Below, in pieces: positions 9,677 to 18,929 of a DNA stretch of 64,000 bases. The stretch comes from Limnochorda sp. LNt (GTDB taxonomy: Bacteria > Bacillota > Limnochordia > Limnochordales > Geochordaceae). The position numbers and the translations under genes are program-made. Every line of letters begins with the position of its first letter. The stretch's first letter is position 1. Under the pieces are notes generated by a model. The model saw only the letters and a list, made by a program, of their open reading frames with translations, did not search any database and had not been told where the DNA came from. Location: positions 1,178,001-1,242,000 of the forward strand of contig NZ_CP141614.1 in NCBI RefSeq assembly GCF_035593265.1. The letters run 5' to 3'.

Positions 9677-12532
9677 GTGCCCTTGCCCTTCGTCGGGCGC
9701 CGAGGGGAGCTCGCCGGCTTGCGGGAGAGCCTGGCCGAGGCCGCCGCCGGTCACGGGCGACTGATCCTGGTGGGCGGGGAGGCCGGCATCGGCAAGTCGA
9801 CCCTCTTGCGGCGGGTCGCCTCTGCTGCCGACGGCTTCGCGCTGGCCTGGGGCCACTGCCCCGGCCCCGACGAGACGCCGCCGTACGGCCCCTGGACCGA
9901 GATCGTCGAGCGGCTGGCCGGGACCGGGCGCGGCGAGGCCGAGCATCTCCCTCCCCCGTTTGGGGCGGCCCCCGGCCACTGGACGCTCTACGAGCGAGCG
10001 GCGAGTCTGGGCCAGTGGCTGGCCAGCCGGGGCCGGCCCCTCTTGCTGATCGTCGAGGACATCCACTGGGCCGACCGGGGCAGCCTCGACCTGCTGCGGC
10101 ACCTGGCACCCAGGCTGCCCGCCTGGCCGGTGCTGGTGGCGGCGACGTATCGCACCGACGAGATCGGACGTCGCCATCCACTGTGGCAGCTCCTGCCCGA
10201 GCTGACCCGGTCGGGTGCGAGCCGGCTGTCGCTGGGGCTCCTCAGCCCCGAGGAGGTGACGGAGCTGGTGGCGGCGGCCCTGCCGGAGACCCCGGCGACC
10301 GAGGAGCTGGCGCGCTCGCTGTATGCCCGCACGGCGGGGCATCCCCTCTTCGTGGGCGAGCTGCTGGAGGAGGCGGCCCGCCGGGGCCGTGCCCTCCTGG
10401 TGGACGAGCCGTTGCCGCAGACCCTGCGCCAGGCCCTGGACGCCAAGCTGGGCCGGCTGCCTGACGAGGTCCGGGGGGTGCTGCTGGGCGCGGCCGTGAT
10501 CGGGGAGCGCTTCGGCTACGACCTGCTGGCCCGGGTGACGGAGGTGGAGGAGGAGCGCCTGGCCGAGGCCGTGGAGGCGGCGGTGGACAGCCACGTCATC
10601 GAGCCCGTCAGCGCGGACGGCTCGGTCTTCGCCTTCACCCACCCGCTCCTGCGGGAGGCCCTGATGGGAGGGCTGGTGGGAGGGCGCCGCCGCCGGTGGC
10701 ACCACCGAGTCGGCCAGGCTCTGCTGCAAGAGCCCGCGCCCGATCCCGACGCCGTGGCCTTTCACCTGACGCGGGCCGGGGACCCCCGGGCCTGGGCGTA
10801 TCTCGTCGCGGCGGCGGACCGCGCGGTGGAGCTGGGCGAGCTGCAGAAGGCACGAGCGCACCTGGAGCAGGCGCTGGGTCTGCTGGGGCCCGGCTCGTCG
10901 GGGCGAGGCGAGGTGCTGCTCAAGCTGGGGAACTGCCTCCTGTGGGAAGCGCCGGAGAGGGCGGCGTCCCTCTGGCGGGAGGCGGAGGAGGCGGCTCGGT
11001 CGGAGCCCGACCCGGCGGTCGCGGTGTGGGCCCGCCATCTGCTCGTCGAGCGGGTCCTCGCCCGGGAGCCTGCCGACTGGCGGGAGCGGGTGGAGTCGGT
11101 CATGGCCGAGCAGGCCGCGATGCTGTCCGAGCCGCGCTACCGCGCCCTGGAGCGCGACCTCTTCGGGCGCTGCCTGGGCGCCCCCAGGGCCGGGCTGCTC
11201 CTGGTCGAGAGCCTCGCCCTGGGGGGCGACCCCGAAACGGCCGCCCGGCAACTGGAGCAGCTGGCGGGCTCGGCATCCGCCGACGACCCGGACCTGCGGG
11301 AGAGCGTGATGCTGTTGCTGCTGCTGCGGGGCAGGCTGGACGAGGCCTCGGCGCTGTGCGGCAAGGCCGCCCGGGAAGCGCTCGAGACCCGTGACTACCG
11401 AAACGCCGTGCGGCTCAAGGCCATCCAGTTGCGGCTGGTGCTCATCGGCGGCGCGGAGCGGCCGGACGAGGTGGACGCCGTGGCGGCCGAGCTGCAAGCC
11501 CTCGAGTCGCAGGCGCGGCATCGGTCCGGCTACGCCTACCTGCCCGAGGGCCGGTCGCTGGCGGGTGTCTACCACTATTTCCGGGGAAAGTGGCAGGCTG
11601 CCTGGCGAGACGTCGTCGAGGCGGCCCGCCAGGAGATGGGCACCTACGGGGCCCCGCTGGCCTATCACGGGGCGTTGATGCTGCTGCAAGCGGGTGACGT
11701 CGCCGGGGCCCGGGCCCTGATCGACAGGGTGCCGCCACCGCGGCCCGACGCACCGGTGCCCCTCGGCAACTACCTGCTGGTGCTGCCCCATGCCTTGCGG
11801 GCGGAGGTGCACCTGGCCATGGGCGAGGTCGGACCGGCCCGGCGCTGGCTGGAGGCGGCTGAGCGGTGGCCCGCCTTGGGGGCCTCCCCCTTCTTCCGGG
11901 CGGTGGTGCGCCTGGCGTGGGCCCGCTACTACTGGAAGACGGGGAGCGGGGAGGCCGCGTGGCACGCGGCCGTCGAGGCGCTCGTGGATGCCCGCTCAGT
12001 CGGCTCCAGCCTGATCGCCATCCACGCCCACCGGCTGCTGGGCGAGCTGGCGGCGGACCGGCAGGACCTGGAAGCGGCTTCCAAGCACTTCGGGGATGCC
12101 CTGGAGCTGGCCCATCGGTGCCGCTTGCCCTTCGAGGTCGCCCTGACGCGGCTCGCCCGCGGGCGGTCGCTCGGCTCGACGCCCGACTCCCGGGAGGAGC
12201 TGCGGGCGGCCGTCGAGCTCTTCAGGCAGATGGGGGCGGAGCCTGCCGAGGCCATGGCGCGGGCGGCCCTGGCCAAGTGGGAGGAGGCGGGGGCGCGCCA
12301 CCCCGGGGCGGCCGCAGCATCGGCGGCGCGGCTGCCCGACCGTCTCACCCCCCGGGAGGCGGAGGTGGTGGCGCTGGTGGCCCTGGGCCTGACCGATCAG
12401 GAGATCGCGGCTCGCCTCTTCATCTCCCGCAAGACGGTGGACCGCCATCTGCGCAACATCTTCAACAAGACCCGGGTGCCCAACCGGGCGGCCCTGGCCG
12501 CCTATGCGACCCGCCACGGCCTCGCCGGATGA
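9677..12532 (+). CDS. LuxR-family ATPase regulator (LAL/MalT-type)
   Basis: 951 residues. N-terminal AAA ATPase with Walker A GGEAGIGKSTLLRR near residue 35 and Walker B LLLIVEDIHWAD near residue 120; a long helical, TPR-like middle rich in Ala and Leu; and a C-terminal LuxR helix-turn-helix starting LTPREAEVVALVALGL with ISRKTVDRHLRNIF. This is the classic layout of large ATP-binding LuxR regulators that sense a ligand and bind DNA as oligomers. Start GTG 9677 follows a strong AAGGAGG at 9661-9667. It stands alone: DUF1624 is divergent upstream and no gene was found directly downstream, so its targets cannot be read from context. Confidence 0.9.
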   Translation: MPLPFVGRRGELAGLRESLAEAAAGHGRLILVGGEAGIGKSTLLRRVASAADGFALAWGHCPGPDETPPYGPWTEIVERLAGTGRGEAEHLPPPFGAAPGHWTLYERAASLGQWLASRGRPLLLIVEDIHWADRGSLDLLRHLAPRLPAWPVLVAATYRTDEIGRRHPLWQLLPELTRSGASRLSLGLLSPEEVTELVAAALPETPATEELARSLYARTAGHPLFVGELLEEAARRGRALLVDEPLPQTLRQALDAKLGRLPDEVRGVLLGAAVIGERFGYDLLARVTEVEEERLAEAVEAAVDSHVIEPVSADGSVFAFTHPLLREALMGGLVGGRRRRWHHRVGQALLQEPAPDPDAVAFHLTRAGDPRAWAYLVAAADRAVELGELQKARAHLEQALGLLGPGSSGRGEVLLKLGNCLLWEAPERAASLWREAEEAARSEPDPAVAVWARHLLVERVLAREPADWRERVESVMAEQAAMLSEPRYRALERDLFGRCLGAPRAGLLLVESLALGGDPETAARQLEQLAGSASADDPDLRESVMLLLLLRGRLDEASALCGKAAREALETRDYRNAVRLKAIQLRLVLIGGAERPDEVDAVAAELQALESQARHRSGYAYLPEGRSLAGVYHYFRGKWQAAWRDVVEAARQEMGTYGAPLAYHGALMLLQAGDVAGARALIDRVPPPRPDAPVPLGNYLLVLPHALRAEVHLAMGEVGPARRWLEAAERWPALGASPFFRAVVRLAWARYYWKTGSGEAAWHAAVEALVDARSVGSSLIAIHAHRLLGELAADRQDLEAASKHFGDALELAHRCRLPFEVALTRLARGRSLGSTPDSREELRAAVELFRQMGAEPAEAMARAALAKWEEAGARHPGAAAASAARLPDRLTPREAEVVALVALGLTDQEIAARLFISRKTVDRHLRNIFNKTRVPNRAALAAYATRHGLAG

Positions 12533-13055
12533 AGGGTCGCGTCGGCGCTGCCCGGCCGTCGTGGGGAATTATCCGCATCCTCGCTCAATGGGGAACTCTC
12601 CCGATGTCGACGCCCGTCACCGGCCGGTACCCTGAGGACGCGACCTGCGACGGCTCCATCGGGTCATGGGCGCCGGCCGGGGGGTGGGGGTGCCGGCGTG
12701 CCGCCTCCGGCCGGCTACCGTGGCCTGGCGTCCGGCGGCCCCTTGGTCGCGGACGCAGCCGTCATCGGGTCTGCCCGGTGGAGGGGGCGACGCTCCGGCC
12801 GGGTGGGAGGAAGGGGGACGCCCGGTCGGAGCGGCCATCCTCTACGGACACGCGACGGCCCTCCCGCGTGCTTCACCCCGCACGGGCCGGCGGCGGGTGC
12901 GTCGGTCAAGCGCCTCTACCAACTCCAGCCGTCGGCGGCCGTGACCGGCCGCGGTCGCCCATGGCGGGGGCCTTGCAGCGTGCCTTCGAGGAGCTGGGAC
13001 GGACCTGCGATCCCGTGGCGGTGGCGCCGGGGAGGGGCCGTCGCGCGCCGGCCGC
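12533..13055. other. Gap without recognisable gene
   Basis: Open frames exist on both strands, but they are Arg/Pro/Gly-rich and look like GC-driven shadows. I see no RNA gene, no clear promoter and no conserved protein motif. Confidence 0.5.
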
Positions 13056-13286
13056 TCAGGGCCCGTCGAGGTAGTAGCCGCCGCCCTTGCCGCGCCGGAC
13101 CCGCAGGCGGTGGCTGCGGACCAGGTCGCTGGCCTCCTGGCGGATGTAGGCCGGGCTCGCCCGGAAGACCTGCGCCAGCCGCTGTGAGGAGACGGGCCTG
13201 GCGTAGCAGGCCCCATGGAGCCGCAGGTAGCGAAGGATGCCGTCCTGCACCGGGCTCAGCGGGCGCGGGGTGGACTCGGTCTCCAA
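13056..13286 (-). CDS. Small winged-helix DNA-binding protein
   Basis: 76 residues if it starts at TTG 13286. The protein has a winged-helix pattern: VQDGILRYLRLHG as the first helix, SSQRLAQVFRASPAYIRQ as the helix-turn-helix, and RLRVRRGKGGGYYL as the wing. The TTG start is chosen because GAGGGGAG lies just upstream on the minus strand; GTG 13304 is an alternative. The frame stays open for 87 more codons upstream, but those residues are low-complexity. The domain resembles DeoR/HTH-11-type helix-turn-helix proteins. Target unknown; the nearest candidate sites are the GATTC/GAATC repeats about 300 bp away. Confidence 0.55.
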   Translation of the reverse strand: METESTPRPLSPVQDGILRYLRLHGACYARPVSSQRLAQVFRASPAYIRQEASDLVRSHRLRVRRGKGGGYYLDGP

Positions 13287-13594
13287 CTGCGTCGCTCCCC
13301 TCACGTGGCTCGGCGGTGGCTCGGACGTCGGTGCCCCAGACGTCGGACGCGGCCGGTGGTCCGGTGAACCAGACAGAGCCGGCCCAGGTCGTCTCGATAG
13401 AGCTGCCATCCCCGCACCGAGATCCAGCTCAACCACCTCACGCGGCGAAAGGTGATCCAAGGCACGCTCGATCCCCCCGAGGTCGGCGAGAGCACCCCGG
13501 AAGCCCGGCCATCCTCCCTCCTGGAGGCCGGACACTACCCCCTTCATATTCTTCGGCGGGGGGCCGAGGGTCTCCTCCTCGAGGCACGGGCCTC

Positions 13595-13648
13595 GATTGA
13601 ATCCTGCGAGGCCGTCGGATTCGACTTGAATCGAGACGATCTTGAATC
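13595..13648. promoter_or_regulatory. Cluster of TTGAATC motifs and GATTC/GAATC inverted repeats
   Basis: TTGAATC occurs three times (13597-13603, 13626-13632, 13642-13648). Two of these sit in palindromes: GATTGAATC at 13595 and GATTCGACTTGAATC at 13618-13632. The patch is AT-richer than its surroundings and lies between the winged-helix gene and the uvdE remnant. It could be an operator; there is no direct support. Confidence 0.3.
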
Positions 13649-13723
13649 CTTCCGCGCCAGCCGGTACGTGGAGGCGTCGGGCGGGGATGGACGACGTCCT
13701 CGGTGCGCACGCTACCTGGCGCC

Positions 13724-14450
13724 ATGACCATGGGACTGGGCTTCGTCTCCATCTGCCTGTCGGAGCGAGACTGCTCTCCGGCCGGCAACGTGCGCGTCAC
13801 CGACATGGCCCGTCTCCCGGATCGGGAGGCCCGGCTTGGACTCATCCGACGCACGGCCGTGCGCAACCTCGACAACACGCTGCGGGTCCTGTGGTTCTTG
13901 AAAGGGCAGGGCCTGCAGCTCTACCGATTGGCCACTCAGCTGGTGCCGCTGGCCACCCATCCCGTGACCGAGGGATGGCCCTGGTGGGAGGGTCCCGAGA
14001 TAGGTCCCCGCCTGGCGCGTATCGGGGCCGTCGTCCGGGAGGAGGGGCTCCGGGTGAGCACCCATCCGCCTCAGGTGTGCGTGCTCAACGGCCCGGCAGA
14101 CCCTCCGCATCTGCCAGGTCGTCGGCGTCCCCATGGTCTTCGACTGGCACCACCATGTCTGCCGAAACGATGGAGAGGACTTCCAGGAGCTGTTGCCGTC
14201 GGTCTTCGCGACGTGGCGGGATCGGCCCCCCAAGGTGCACGTCTCGAGCCCCAGAGACCAACGGGAGCGCCGAGCTCACGCCGACTACGTCGATACGGGC
14301 TTCGTCGAGGAGTTCTTGCGGTACGCGGCCTCGTTGGGCGACGTGGACGTCATGGTGGAGGCCAAGGCCAAGGACCTGGCTGCACTGCGGCTCCGGGCCG
14401 ACCTTCCGGACCTCTTCGGCTCGCGGGCCGGGGTGGGATCCCCCCGGTGA
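13724..14450 (+). pseudogene. UV damage endonuclease (UvdE/UvsE) pseudogene with internal deletion
   Basis: The N-terminal half ([12 protein letters not shown] at 13724, then [15 protein letters not shown], then [13 protein letters not shown]) and the C-terminal half ([12 protein letters not shown] near 14133, [30 protein letters not shown]) are both clear UvdE. They lie in different frames and meet near 14098. Compared with Bacillus UvsE recalled from memory, roughly 75 residues between the HPxQ region and the TLxxC-VPxVFDxHH region are missing, including metal-site residues. One internal deletion that also shifts frame explains this. The encoded enzyme, which nicks DNA 5' to UV photoproducts, should be dead. 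An assembly error is less likely, because the missing length is large and the join is clean. Confidence 0.85.
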
Positions 14451-14529
14451 TACGGTATACTGGAGGCGCTCGCACATCGCCCGGCATGGCACCGGGCGTC
14501 CGTCGCCGCACCAGGGAAGGGGGATGGCC

Positions 14530-15111
14530 ATGGCGGCCAAGCGGATCCTGATGCTGGTGGGAGACTTCGTGGAGGATTACGAGGTGATGGTGCCCTTCCA
14601 GGCCCTGCAGATGGTCGGGCACACGGTGCATGCCGTCTGCCCGGGCAAGAGGGCGGGCGAGAAGGTGCGCACGGCCGTCCACGACTTCGAGGGCGAACAG
14701 ACCTACAGCGAGAAGCCGGGCCACAACTTCACCCTCAACGCGACGTTCGACGAGGTGCGGCCGGAGGATTACGACGCGCTGGTCATCCCGGGCGGGCGCG
14801 CCCCCGAGTACATCCGCCTCAACCCCGATGTGCTGCGCATCGCCCGCCACTTCGCCGACGCCGACAAGCCCATCGCGGCCGTCTGTCACGGGCTGCAGGT
14901 GCTGGCCACCGCGGGCGCGCTCAAGGGCCGCACATGCACGGGCTACCCGGCCGTGGGGCCGGACGTGACGGCGGCAGGGGGCGAGTGGGTCGAGCTGCCC
15001 GCAGACCGGGCCTACGTCCACGGCAAGCTGGTGACGGCGCCGGCCTGGCCGGCCCACCCGGAGTGGCTGGCCAGGTTCCTGGAGGTGCTCGGCACCCGGA
15101 TCGAACCGTAG
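14530..15111 (+). CDS. DJ-1/PfpI family protein
   Basis: About 193 residues. A Rossmann-like start ([20 protein letters not shown]) carries the family's early Glu. The nucleophile elbow is [13 protein letters not shown] with the expected Cys, preceded by [14 protein letters not shown]. These are family hallmarks of DJ-1/PfpI proteins, which include proteases, glyoxalase III-like enzymes and chaperones; the substrate cannot be told. Two in-frame ATGs exist at 14524 and 14530. The second has better spacing from AGGGAAGGGGG. A TATACT -10-like hexamer at 14456-14461 lies just after the uvdE remnant. Confidence 0.85.
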   Translation: MAAKRILMLVGDFVEDYEVMVPFQALQMVGHTVHAVCPGKRAGEKVRTAVHDFEGEQTYSEKPGHNFTLNATFDEVRPEDYDALVIPGGRAPEYIRLNPDVLRIARHFADADKPIAAVCHGLQVLATAGALKGRTCTGYPAVGPDVTAAGGEWVELPADRAYVHGKLVTAPAWPAHPEWLARFLEVLGTRIEP

Positions 15112-15300
15112 GATCAGCCGCAGGGTCGGCATTCGACCTGGGCGGCAGCGCGGGCGGCGCTCGAGGGCCCGGATGGGCAGGGGCGCCGCCTGTTCATCTC
15201 GAAAGCCCGTCCGGCTCACATTCGTTGGGGGCGGCGAGAAATCCGCCGGCTACGAGCAGGAGTCCTTGCACCACCTGCGATACGAGGAGGCGCAGCTGTT

Positions 15301-16275
15301 ATGGGACGGGTCCCCATCGTCGACACCCTGCAGCGGGTGCCCGGCGGCATGATGCTGATCCCGTTGCTGTTGGGCTCGGTGGTCCGCACCTTCTGGCCGG
15401 GCTTCCTGGGCCTGGGTTCCTTCACGTCGGCGCTGTTTCGCGACGGCGCTTTGCCTCTCATCGCGCTGCTGATCCTGGCGACAGGCGCGCAGATCAACGT
15501 GCGCCAGAGCGGTCGGGTGCTGGCCAAGACGGGCGTGGTGCTGATGGCCAAGACCGTGGTGCCGGCGCTGCTCGTCATCGCCTACGGGTACGCCTTTGGC
15601 CGCGAGGGGATCCTGGGCGTCTCGCTCTTGGCCGCCATGGTGGCCTTCGTCAACTCCAACGGCGGGCTGTGGCTGGCGCTGGCGACGCAGTACGGCGACG
15701 AGGAGGACCGGGGCGCCTACATCGCCAGCGCTCTCAACGACGGCCCCTTCTTCACCCTGGTCTTCCTGGGGCTGAGCGGGCTGGGCGCCATCCCGCTGGT
15801 CTACATCGTCGCCGCCGTCCTGCCGTTCGTCATCGGCTTCGTGCTCGGCAACCTCGACGCCAAGTTCGCCGACATGATGAAGCCGGCCTCAGCCATCACC
15901 GTGCCGTTCTTCGCCTTCGCGCTGGGCGCCGGCATCGACCTGCGCTCCCTGGCGGTCGGCGGCGTGACGGGGATCTGGCTGGGGCTGCTCGTCGCGCTGA
16001 TAACCGGCGCGCTGACGTACGGAGCCTACCGGTGGCTGCTGGGCGAACGCAGCGCCGTCGGCTTCGCCGCCGGCACCACGGCCGGCAACTCGGTGGCCAC
16101 GCCGGCCATCGTGGCCCAGGCCGATGCGTCGTTCGCCCCCTTCGTGGCGGTGGCGACGGCGCAGGTGGCGGCCGCCGTGCTGGTGACGGCCATCGTCACC
16201 CCGCTCATCACCCACTACCTCCACCGGAGGCTCCAGCGAGGCGCGGCGGGTCGGCCGGCCGGAGCCCGAGCGTGA
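15301..16275 (+). CDS. kdgT: 2-keto-3-deoxygluconate permease family transporter (KdgT)
   Basis: 324 residues and about ten hydrophobic helices. Family-typical stretches are TLQRVPGGMMLIPLLLGS at the N-terminus, AFVNSNGGLWLALATQYGD, and AGTTAGNSVATPAIVAQ near the C-terminus. KdgT proteins import 2-keto-3-deoxygluconate by proton symport; related members move other small sugar acids. GAGGAGG precedes ATG 15301 by about 11 nt. It starts an operon with a DUF1537 kinase, PdxA2 and a KDPG-type aldolase, so the imported substrate is probably a sugar acid. The next gene's ribosome binding site overlaps this stop codon. Confidence 0.85.
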   Translation: MGRVPIVDTLQRVPGGMMLIPLLLGSVVRTFWPGFLGLGSFTSALFRDGALPLIALLILATGAQINVRQSGRVLAKTGVVLMAKTVVPALLVIAYGYAFGREGILGVSLLAAMVAFVNSNGGLWLALATQYGDEEDRGAYIASALNDGPFFTLVFLGLSGLGAIPLVYIVAAVLPFVIGFVLGNLDAKFADMMKPASAITVPFFAFALGAGIDLRSLAVGGVTGIWLGLLVALITGALTYGAYRWLLGERSAVGFAAGTTAGNSVATPAIVAQADASFAPFVAVATAQVAAAVLVTAIVTPLITHYLHRRLQRGAAGRPAGARA

Positions 16276-16288
16276 GGAGGTGGCGGCC

Positions 16289-17601
16289 GTGGCCGAGAGG
16301 CGTGATAGGTATGCCGTCATCGCCGACGACCTGACGGGGGCGGGCGACACGGGCGTGCAGTTCGCCCGGGCGGGGTTGCGCACCCGTGCCCTGATGGGCG
16401 ACTGGAGCGCCCCGTCGGTCGAGGGGGCCGACGTCGTCGTCATCAACACCGAGAGCCGGGCCCTGGCACCCGAGGCGGCCTACGAGGCGGTGGCCCGGGC
16501 CGCGGCCCGGCTGCGGGCCGTGGAGGCCCGCCCTGTCTACAAGAAGATCGACTCCACGATGCGGGGGCCCGTCGGCGCCGAGGTGGACGCCGTGCTGGAC
16601 GTCTTCGAGCTGGCGATGGCCGTGGTCTGTCCTGCCTTCCCGGACAACGGGAGGGTCGTCGTGGGCGGCCATCTGCTGGTGGGAGGCCAGCCCGTGGCGC
16701 GGACGGCCATCGGGCGGGACCCGGTGGCGCCCGTACGGGAGAGCTTCCTGCCGGCGCTCCTGGGGTCGCAGAGCCGCCGTCCTGTCCATCATGTGGATCT
16801 CCGCATGGTCGAGCAGGGGGCCCGGCGGCTGGGCGAGCACCTGGCGACGCTGCGCCGGGAGGGCGGCTGCGTGGTGGCCGTCGATGCCCTCAACGACGCC
16901 GACCTGGAGACCATCGTCGAGGCGGTCGAGCCCATGCGGGAGAGCGTGCTCCTGGTCGGCTCGGCAGGACTAGCGCGTCCGCTGGCCCGGCAGCTGACCG
17001 TGGCACGAGCGGGAGCGGGCCAGACGAGGGATCGGGGCGGGCCGGTCGTGCTGGTGATGGTGGGGTCGGTCAACCCGGTCTCCCGAGAGCAGATGGCACG
17101 CCTCGCCGGGGCGAGGCAGACCGAGGTCGTCTCGCTGGACGTCGCCGCTGCCGTGCAAGACGAGGCGGCCTGGCAGCGGACCGTCGACCGCGCCCGGGAG
17201 CGCCTGCGGCAGGCGGCGTCGGCGGGTCGGACCGTCGTGCTCACCACGCCGGGCGAGCCGGCGGATGTCGAGGCAGCGCGGGGGCCGGGGCGGCCCGGGG
17301 GATGGAGCCCCGACAGGTGGCGCGCCGGGTGGCCGAGGCGCTGGGCGCCGTGGCGGTGGCTGCGCTGGACGAGGCGCCCCTGGCCGGGGTGGTGGTGACT
17401 GGCGGCGACACGGCGCAGGCGCTCCTGGACCTGCTGGAGGCTGACGGGATCGACCTCGTATCGGAGGTGCTGCCGGGCATCCCCTTCGGGACGGTCCACG
17501 GAGGCAGGCGCCCGGGGCTGCGGGTCGTGACCAAGGCGGGGGGATTCGGGGGGCCCGATGCGCTGGTGCAGGCCGCGACCTACCTGGCCGGGCTGCCCTG
17601 A
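16289..17601 (+). pseudogene. Four-carbon acid sugar kinase (DUF1537/DtnK-OtnK-like), frameshifted
   Basis: Both family domains are present but in two frames. The N-terminal part has YAVIADDLTGAGDTGVQFA and YKKIDSTMRGPVGAE; the C-terminal nucleotide-binding part has VVVTGGDTAQALLDLLEADG and VVTKAGGFGGPDAL. The frame changes at a run of five G at 17280-17284: adding one G would join EAAR to GAGAARGMEPRQVARRV and give about 437 codons, normal for the family. DtnK/OtnK enzymes phosphorylate D-threonate or D-erythronate. The frameshift may be a sequencing indel, a switchable tract or real decay. GTG 16289 is preferred (GAGGAGG 7 nt before); GTG 16280 is too close to that site. Confidence 0.75.
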
Positions 17602-17640
17602 GGGGCAGGAGCGGGCCGGGGCCAATCGGGGGGAGTGGCG

Positions 17641-18690
17641 ATGAAGGCAGACGAGCGGCCCCTGCTGGCCATCACCATGGGCGACGCCGCCGGCATTGGC
17701 CCCGAGATCATCGTCAAGGCCCTGGCGCGGCCGGACGTGCGGGCGGCGTGTCGTCCCCTGGTGATCGGGGACGTGGGGGTGATGGAGCGCCACCTGCGCT
17801 TCTGGCCGGCGGGTGCGAGCGCCGTGCAGCCGTCGGTGCGACCGATCGCCTCGCCGGAGGAGGTGGGGGACCCTTCACCCGGCACGATCCCGGTGCTGCA
17901 GCCAGGCCCGCCTCTCGGCCCGGTGGAGCCGGGCCGGCTGTCGGAGGAGGCCGGGCGCGGCGCCGTCACGTACGTCCAGGCGGCGGCGTCGCTGGCCCGG
18001 GAGCGGCGGGTGGCCGGCATCGTCACCGCCCCGCTCAACAAGGAGGCCATGCATCGGGCCGGCTACCGCTACCCTGGCCACACCGAGCTGCTGGCCGAGG
18101 CCTTCGGCGTGACCCGCTACTCGCTGGTGCTGTCGGCTCGGGGGCTCTTCGTCTTCCACGTCACGACCCACGTCTCGTTGCGTCAGGCCCTCGACCTCCT
18201 CACGGCTGAACGGGTGCTGGGGCAGATCCGCCTCGCGCACTTGCTGGCGGAGGCCCTGGGGCAGGGCGACCAGCCCATCGCCGTCGCCGCCGTCAACCCC
18301 CACGCGGGAGAGGGGGGCCTCTTCGGCACCGAGGAGCGGGACATCCTCGTCCCCGCGGTGGAGGCCGCCCGCCGCGAGGGGATCCCGGCCGTGGGCCCCC
18401 TGCCGGCGGACGTGCTGTTCCCCAAGGCGGCTCGGGGGGGCTACCGGTTCGTGGTGGCGATGTATCACGACCAGGGCCACGGGGTCTTCAAGAGCCTCTT
18501 CTTCGACGAGGGCGTCAACGTGACGGTGGGGCTGCCCGTCATCCGCACCTCCGTCGACCACGGGACGGCCTTCGACATCGCCGGGCAGGGCGTCGCCCAG
18601 GAGGAGAGCCTGGTGGCGGCCATCGACCTGGCGGCCCGGCTCGGACCCAAGTGGGAGCCCATCTGGCGGCAGGCCCGGGCAATGGGGTAG
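17641..18690 (+). CDS. pdxA2: 4-phosphoerythronate/4-phosphothreonate dehydrogenase (PdxA2 type)
   Basis: 349 residues, normal for PdxA. Visible motifs are LLAITMGDAAGIGPEII at the N-terminus, the metal-site histidines in YPGHTELLAE, TTHVSL and MYHDQGHGVFK, and TSVDHGTAFDIAG. PdxA oxidises 4-phosphohydroxy-threonine in vitamin B6 synthesis. PdxA2 paralogues next to DUF1537 kinases oxidise 4-phospho-D-threonate or -erythronate and release dihydroxyacetone phosphate. The neighbouring kinase and permease favour the catabolic role. ATG 17641 follows GGGGGGAG at good spacing. Confidence 0.85.
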   Translation: MKADERPLLAITMGDAAGIGPEIIVKALARPDVRAACRPLVIGDVGVMERHLRFWPAGASAVQPSVRPIASPEEVGDPSPGTIPVLQPGPPLGPVEPGRLSEEAGRGAVTYVQAAASLARERRVAGIVTAPLNKEAMHRAGYRYPGHTELLAEAFGVTRYSLVLSARGLFVFHVTTHVSLRQALDLLTAERVLGQIRLAHLLAEALGQGDQPIAVAAVNPHAGEGGLFGTEERDILVPAVEAARREGIPAVGPLPADVLFPKAARGGYRFVVAMYHDQGHGVFKSLFFDEGVNVTVGLPVIRTSVDHGTAFDIAGQGVAQEESLVAAIDLAARLGPKWEPIWRQARAMG

Positions 18691-18929
18691 GAGGCCGATG
18701 GCAGGGCCGCCCAGGCCGTCATGCACAGGCCGTGTCAACCCGCCACGACGTAGCAGTCGAGCACCGCGTCGACGGCGTCGAGCCGTTGGCAGCGTTGCTC
18801 CCCAAAGTTTACGGGCCCCACCCCTGACGGAAAGCGCCGCGGCGGGGCCCATCCTTCCCCCGGTCCCACCCTGGGGCAGGGAAGCGCCCGCTTCGCCGAG
18901 TACCTGCCGGTGGAGGGGTGGGCCGGCGA

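Noticed and set aside
9446-11965. 839-codon open frame on the minus strand under the LuxR-type gene
   Set aside because: The plus strand encodes an unmistakable ATPase/LuxR protein; the antisense product is Gln/Arg/Pro-rich without domains.
12698-13600. 300-codon plus-strand frame in the gap after the LuxR gene
   Set aside because: Very high Arg, Gly and Pro, no motif, no convincing ribosome binding site, and it runs antisense to the winged-helix gene.
18813-18850. GGGCCCC/GGGGCCC inverted repeat as a terminator after pdxA2
   Set aside because: The loop is 24 nt and there is no T run, so it is mentioned only as a possible structure.
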